A stretch of DNA of 8,065 bases from Rickettsiales bacterium UBA2645 (lineage in GTDB: Bacteria > Pseudomonadota > Alphaproteobacteria > Rickettsiales > UBA1997), in NCBI GenBank assembly GCA_002359655.1, contig DENL01000046.1:1-8065 (forward strand). The letters are read 5' to 3'. This document shows, one piece after another, positions 5,579-8,065 of the stretch. Position numbers and translations under genes: made by a program. Positions within the stretch are counted from its first letter, which is position 1. Every line of letters begins with the position of its first letter. The notes beneath the pieces were generated by a model. It ran no database searches and was not told the origin of the DNA. It worked only from the letters and a program-made list of their open reading frames with translations.

Positions 5579-7300
5579 AAGAAGGTTTTCTTCATTACCA
5601 GTTGCAGCAATAATCGGAATTGGTTTTAAGTTTTGTTGTTTCTCATATTCTCTGATTAGCTTGGCCGCTTCATCACCATTCATTATCGGCATGTTGATGT
5701 CGGTGATGATTAGGTCGGGGGTTTTGCAATCTGTGTTTTTATCACTTTGAGTTATCTCGACAAATCTATCTAATAACTCTTTACCATTATTAGCTGTAAT
5801 AACTTCTGCATTAAGAGAGATTAGATATTCTTTAAGATTTTTCAGAGTTGTCTGATCGTCGTCAGCGATTAGAATAACTTTATCAACAAGGTTCAGTGAC
5901 GATTTATTTTCTTTAGAAGAATCGCTTGCAGAAAAATAAGATTCAGAATCAGAACTAGATTCCACATTCAAATCAACCTCGGGAAACAACAGAGAAAACT
6001 TAGTCCATTTACCAATTTCAGATTCACAAATAATATCGCCACCAAAAAGATTCATATTTCTTTTGCAAAAAGATAAACCAAGTCCAGTACCTTCTTTCTT
6101 GCCCACTGTATAAAAATCGTCAAAGAGTTTAGAGATCAAATCAGGCTTGATTCCGGGGCCATTAATGTCTTTCACATAAATCACATTATACAACTTGCCT
6201 TTGTATTTTCTGGGCTGCGGATCAGTTCCAATTTTAATAATCAAATCAGGATATTGTCTGGCGTAATAAAGAGCGTTTTTGATCAGATTATAAATTATAA
6301 AAGATAATCTTTCTTGAACTGCCTTGAAGATGAAATCTTTATTGTTTGAATCAATCGAGTCGCGAAAATCTAATTTAACTTTCTTCCTTTCATCATCGTT
6401 TTTATAGCCATATTTGCTGATAATATTAGGCAGCACTTTTTTCGCACTTAAGTGTGAAAAATCTTCCTGCAAAACTTGCTTCTCGCTTAAATCGCTTAGA
6501 ATAATTTTGATGATATTATTGGCATCTGTTACAGTTTCAGAAATATCTGAAGTCAAATCTATCAGCTGTTCTTTAGTTTCGCTTTGAGTTGAAAGATCAA
6601 ACTCTGCAGAGCTCTTTGAAAGTAATCTGCCTATTTGGATTCCAATTAAGTTAATGGTGTTCAAAGGATTGCGGATTTCATGAACGATTGAGCCAGCTAA
6701 GGATTTTAAGACTTTGCTGCGTTCTTCAGATTTAATTTTTTCTTCACTTTTTGTATCAAGAATTTTGCAATAGATGAATATAAAACCAGCTAGGTAAGCA
6801 AAAGAAAAAATTGGTAAATATTTTAAATCGAAGTGACTTAAATTTAGTAGGCTTGGATTTGTTATCAGAAAGTAAAAAATTGCCAATCCAATTCCAAATA
6901 TCAAATTTAGAGTCATCAAGATCAGGTTGGGTAATAGAATTCCAACCATAAATAAAACTCCCGTCTCACACATTAACCAAATATCTGAGAATTGATTTAA
7001 AATTAGATGCAGAGTGAAAAGAAATGGCAGCGCATATACGACACAGAAAAACCACAAAATATGAAAATACTTTTTCAAGAAGCGTGGCCAGTAATTTTCT
7101 AGTGTAAATAAACCACAAAACGCTGCAGAAGAAAATCTTATCGTCCATAAATCCTGACCTTGTGGAAAAACATATGTCCAAAAAAACCAATAAAGCGGAT
7201 GGCAAGTCAAACCTATAAACCCTAGAGCCTTTATGCTTGATCTTGGAAATTGAGTTTCATCGAAAGATTTTTTTAGAAATTTTTTTATTGCTTCAACCAT
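5489..7300 (-). CDS. CqsS/LqsS-like membrane hybrid histidine kinase with one receiver
   Basis: A 603-aa sensor kinase, and the closer of the two to Vibrio CqsS (about 686 aa). Six hydrophobic segments span about residues 23-180, with HPLYWFFWTYVFPQ (34-47), LPFLF then NQFSDIWLM (102-110), and KYLPIFSFAY (160-169). From memory, CqsS has matching stretches there, including its ligand-pocket residues W104, S107, F162 and C170, which would correspond to W108, C111, F167 and F175. HisKA has His207 in SLAGSIVHEIRNPL. The HATPase has N338/N342, the G1 box DINGPGI (378-384, one residue longer than usual), LFDDFY (392-397) and GTGLGL (404-409). A Ser/Asp-rich linker (about 444-468) leads to REC (about 474-603) with D480-D482, phospho-acceptor D534, T567 and K587. 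It has no HPt, so phosphate must pass to a separate protein. No ribosome-binding site is evident. It lies 38 bases after the MazF-like gene on the same strand and may share its promoter. Confidence 0.88.
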   Translation of the reverse strand: MVEAIKKFLKKSFDETQFPRSSIKALGFIGLTCHPLYWFFWTYVFPQGQDLWTIRFSSAAFCGLFTLENYWPRFLKKYFHILWFFCVVYALPFLFTLHLILNQFSDIWLMCETGVLFMVGILLPNLILMTLNLIFGIGLAIFYFLITNPSLLNLSHFDLKYLPIFSFAYLAGFIFIYCKILDTKSEEKIKSEERSKVLKSLAGSIVHEIRNPLNTINLIGIQIGRLLSKSSAEFDLSTQSETKEQLIDLTSDISETVTDANNIIKIILSDLSEKQVLQEDFSHLSAKKVLPNIISKYGYKNDDERKKVKLDFRDSIDSNNKDFIFKAVQERLSFIIYNLIKNALYYARQYPDLIIKIGTDPQPRKYKGKLYNVIYVKDINGPGIKPDLISKLFDDFYTVGKKEGTGLGLSFCKRNMNLFGGDIICESEIGKWTKFSLLFPEVDLNVESSSDSESYFSASDSSKENKSSLNLVDKVILIADDDQTTLKNLKEYLISLNAEVITANNGKELLDRFVEITQSDKNTDCKTPDLIITDINMPIMNGDEAAKLIREYEKQQNLKPIPIIAATGNEENLLSFYKSGINDCFIKGEDYKKMVRVIGIWVG

Positions 7301-7338
7301 TTACTAAATATTTCGAGTTGAAAGGAAGTGTGCTTTGA

Positions 7339-7671
7339 TTAGAAAATCTTTCTCATCTTTGCTTCAAGTTCTTTCTGATCAGCTTTGCTTAACTTGCCCA
7401 ATTTATGAAGAATTGCGCCTTGAGTAATGTTAGCGAATTTCATTCTGATAATTGAACCAGAATGCAATTCTGATATTTTGTGATCACTAATTTTTATATC
7501 ACCCCATAGTCTAGAATGTTTTGCTGAAGTAATCATCGCAATCACCACAAAGCCAGTTTCTGCATTATAAACATCACTAGAAACAACAACTGCTGGCCTA
7601 GCTTTCGCATTTTCAATTTTTTCAATAAAAGGAAAGTTGGCTACAATTACGTCAAATTTACTATATTTCAT
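7339..7671 (-). CDS. MazF/PemK-family endoribonuclease toxin
   Basis: A 110-aa protein of typical MazF length. It opens with the first barrel strand (FDVIVANFPF), then the family signature RPAVVVSSDVYN (25-36) with Arg25, and VVIAMITSA (42-50) with the conserved Thr/Ser region. GSIIRMKFANITQ and a C-terminal helix (SKADQKELEAKM) follow. Members cut mRNA at short sequences and are held inactive by the antitoxin encoded upstream. Both key regions are present and nothing is truncated, so it looks functional. Its ATG is 3 bases after the antitoxin stop, so the pair is one transcript and probably translationally coupled. The kinase gene 38 bases downstream may be read from the same mRNA. Confidence 0.9.
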   Translation of the reverse strand: MKYSKFDVIVANFPFIEKIENAKARPAVVVSSDVYNAETGFVVIAMITSAKHSRLWGDIKISDHKISELHSGSIIRMKFANITQGAILHKLGKLSKADQKELEAKMRKIF

Positions 7672-7674
7672 GAA

Positions 7675-7944
7675 TTAGTGTTTTGGCTTATTGTATTTTT
7701 GCAGATTTTTAAAAGCTTTCTCGTCCTCTTTTGAATTCCACTCTTTTGCAAATGTTTCATTGGAGCTAGAAAGAAAAGCTAGGTTTGTTTCTTCGTCTTT
7801 TGTTTTTAAATCTCCCAAAGTTTCTTGAATGCAAAAAAGTATAATTTCCTTCATACTCTTATCTTCGTGAGCAGCTTTAATCTTCAAAGATTTAAAGATT
7901 TTACTTGGTATATTGATGGAATATTTGTGATTCAGTGCTTTCAT
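7675..7944 (-). CDS. Ribbon-helix-helix antitoxin of the MazF-like toxin
   Basis: An 89-aa protein. Residues about 7-44 fit a ribbon-helix-helix DNA-binding fold: a short strand (YSINIP), helix A (SKIFKSLKIKAAHED), a turn (KSMKE) and helix B (IILFCIQETLG). The tail from about 50 is acidic and polar, with SNETFAKEWNSKEDEKAFKNL, the kind of flexible segment that wraps around and blocks a MazF toxin. Position directly before the toxin gene supports the pairing. Antitoxins of this kind repress their own operon, and the region upstream carries repeated ATGTAAG boxes suited to that. The start at 7944 is the first residue before the strand, and no upstream alternative fits better. The family is clear by pattern but weakly conserved in sequence. 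Confidence 0.82.
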   Translation of the reverse strand: MKALNHKYSINIPSKIFKSLKIKAAHEDKSMKEIILFCIQETLGDLKTKDEETNLAFLSSSNETFAKEWNSKEDEKAFKNLQKYNKPKH

Positions 7945-7948
7945 ATCG

Positions 7949-8012
7949 ATGTAAGGTTGTATTGATGTAAGATATGTACAGATATAAATATGTAAGGATC
8001 CGTATTTATCAA
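7949..8012 (-). promoter_or_regulatory. Promoter and operator repeats of the TA operon
   Basis: On the minus strand, TTGATA (8012-8007) and TTTATA (7988-7983) are spaced by 18 bases and make a plausible sigma-70 promoter. ATGTAAG (plus-strand reading) occurs exactly at 7949-7955, 7965-7971 and 7990-7996, with the variant ATGTACA at 7974-7980, so starts are 16, 9 and 16 bases apart. The boxes lie between -35 and -10, just after -10, and in the leader. A ribbon-helix-helix antitoxin bound there would block transcription. The -35 lies within the 3' flank of the neighbouring kinase gene. Confidence 0.5.
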
Positions 8013-8065
8013 ATATTTTAACCCACCCAAATCCCCAAAACCCTAACCATTTTTTTGTAGTCTTC
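8004..8065 (-). repeat. Kinase 3'-end repeat, right-hand copy
   Basis: Direct repeat of 5475-5536 with four differences in 62 bases, all within the coding part, and inverted relative to the copy at 1-45. The first 23 bases of the window and its last 23 are exact reverse complements. The shared 14-base 3' flank shows that more than the conserved codons was copied between this gene and the one ending at 5489. Confidence 0.88.
8018..8065 (-). CDS. C-terminal end of a further hybrid histidine kinase (partial, cut by window end)
   Basis: Minus-strand codons give EDYKKMVRVLGIWVG and a TAA stop, differing from the tail of the complete kinase at 5489-7300 in one residue (Leu for Ile). It is therefore probably the end of another CqsS-like or related hybrid kinase that begins outside the window. 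It points the same way as the TA operon and ends about 75 bases upstream of the antitoxin start, so read-through from it could reach the TA genes. Confidence 0.68.
   Translation of the reverse strand, partial: EDYKKMVRVLGIWVG

Noticed and set aside
6966..7205. Second minus-strand frame inside the 603-aa kinase
   Set aside because: Overlaps the CqsS-like membrane domain in another phase; the kinase frame explains the region.
7945..8003. CRISPR-like short repeats
   Set aside because: The repeated unit is only 7 bases with unequal 9- and 16-base spacing; operator boxes explain it better.

Overview
The window is AT-rich (about one third G+C by eye) and holds several members of one sensor-kinase family, two toxin-antitoxin (TA) loci and an insertion sequence. 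This fits a proteobacterium with a repeat-rich, partly decaying genome, such as a host-associated Rickettsiales- or Legionellales-like organism. That placement is inference; no marker gene is present.

Layout. Positions 1-51 (+) are the last 16 codons of a hybrid histidine kinase cut by the window edge. Positions 52-249 are intergenic. An extended SDR / thioester-reductase-like oxidoreductase (250-1470, +) is followed with no gap (TAAATG) by an 862-aa membrane hybrid kinase (1471-4059, +) built as six membrane segments, HisKA, HATPase, REC, REC and HPt. Next comes a broken Phd/YefM-type antitoxin gene (4096-5453). It carries an in-frame stop and is split by a complete 1095-bp insertion sequence (4251-5345) with 39-bp terminal inverted repeats and an 8-bp target duplication. 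The first codons of what looks like its partner toxin (from 5453) run into the 3' end of a second kinase. On the minus strand, reading right to left, are a ribbon-helix-helix antitoxin (7944-7675), a MazF/PemK toxin (7671-7339), a second hybrid kinase (7300-5489; six membrane segments, HisKA, HATPase, REC), and at the far right edge the last 15 codons of another kinase (8065-8018).

How the genes may work together. The membrane domains and kinase cores of both complete kinases resemble CqsS/LqsS, the alpha-hydroxyketone quorum-sensing receptors of Vibrio and Legionella. The zero-gap pairing of one of them with a thioester-reductase-like enzyme suggests a small signalling module: an enzyme that makes or modifies a fatty-acyl-derived molecule, plus a receptor for it. 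This is the most interesting hypothesis here and is not proven by the sequence. The first kinase contains a complete internal phosphorelay ending in HPt. The second ends in a single receiver that resembles the second receiver of the first, so it would need an external HPt, possibly the one on its neighbour.

The window starts and ends with the same kinase 3'-end sequence in opposite orientations, and a third copy lies inside. The window may therefore be a whole contig that stops at a multi-copy repeat. The repeat also marks a recombination junction inside the lost toxin gene.
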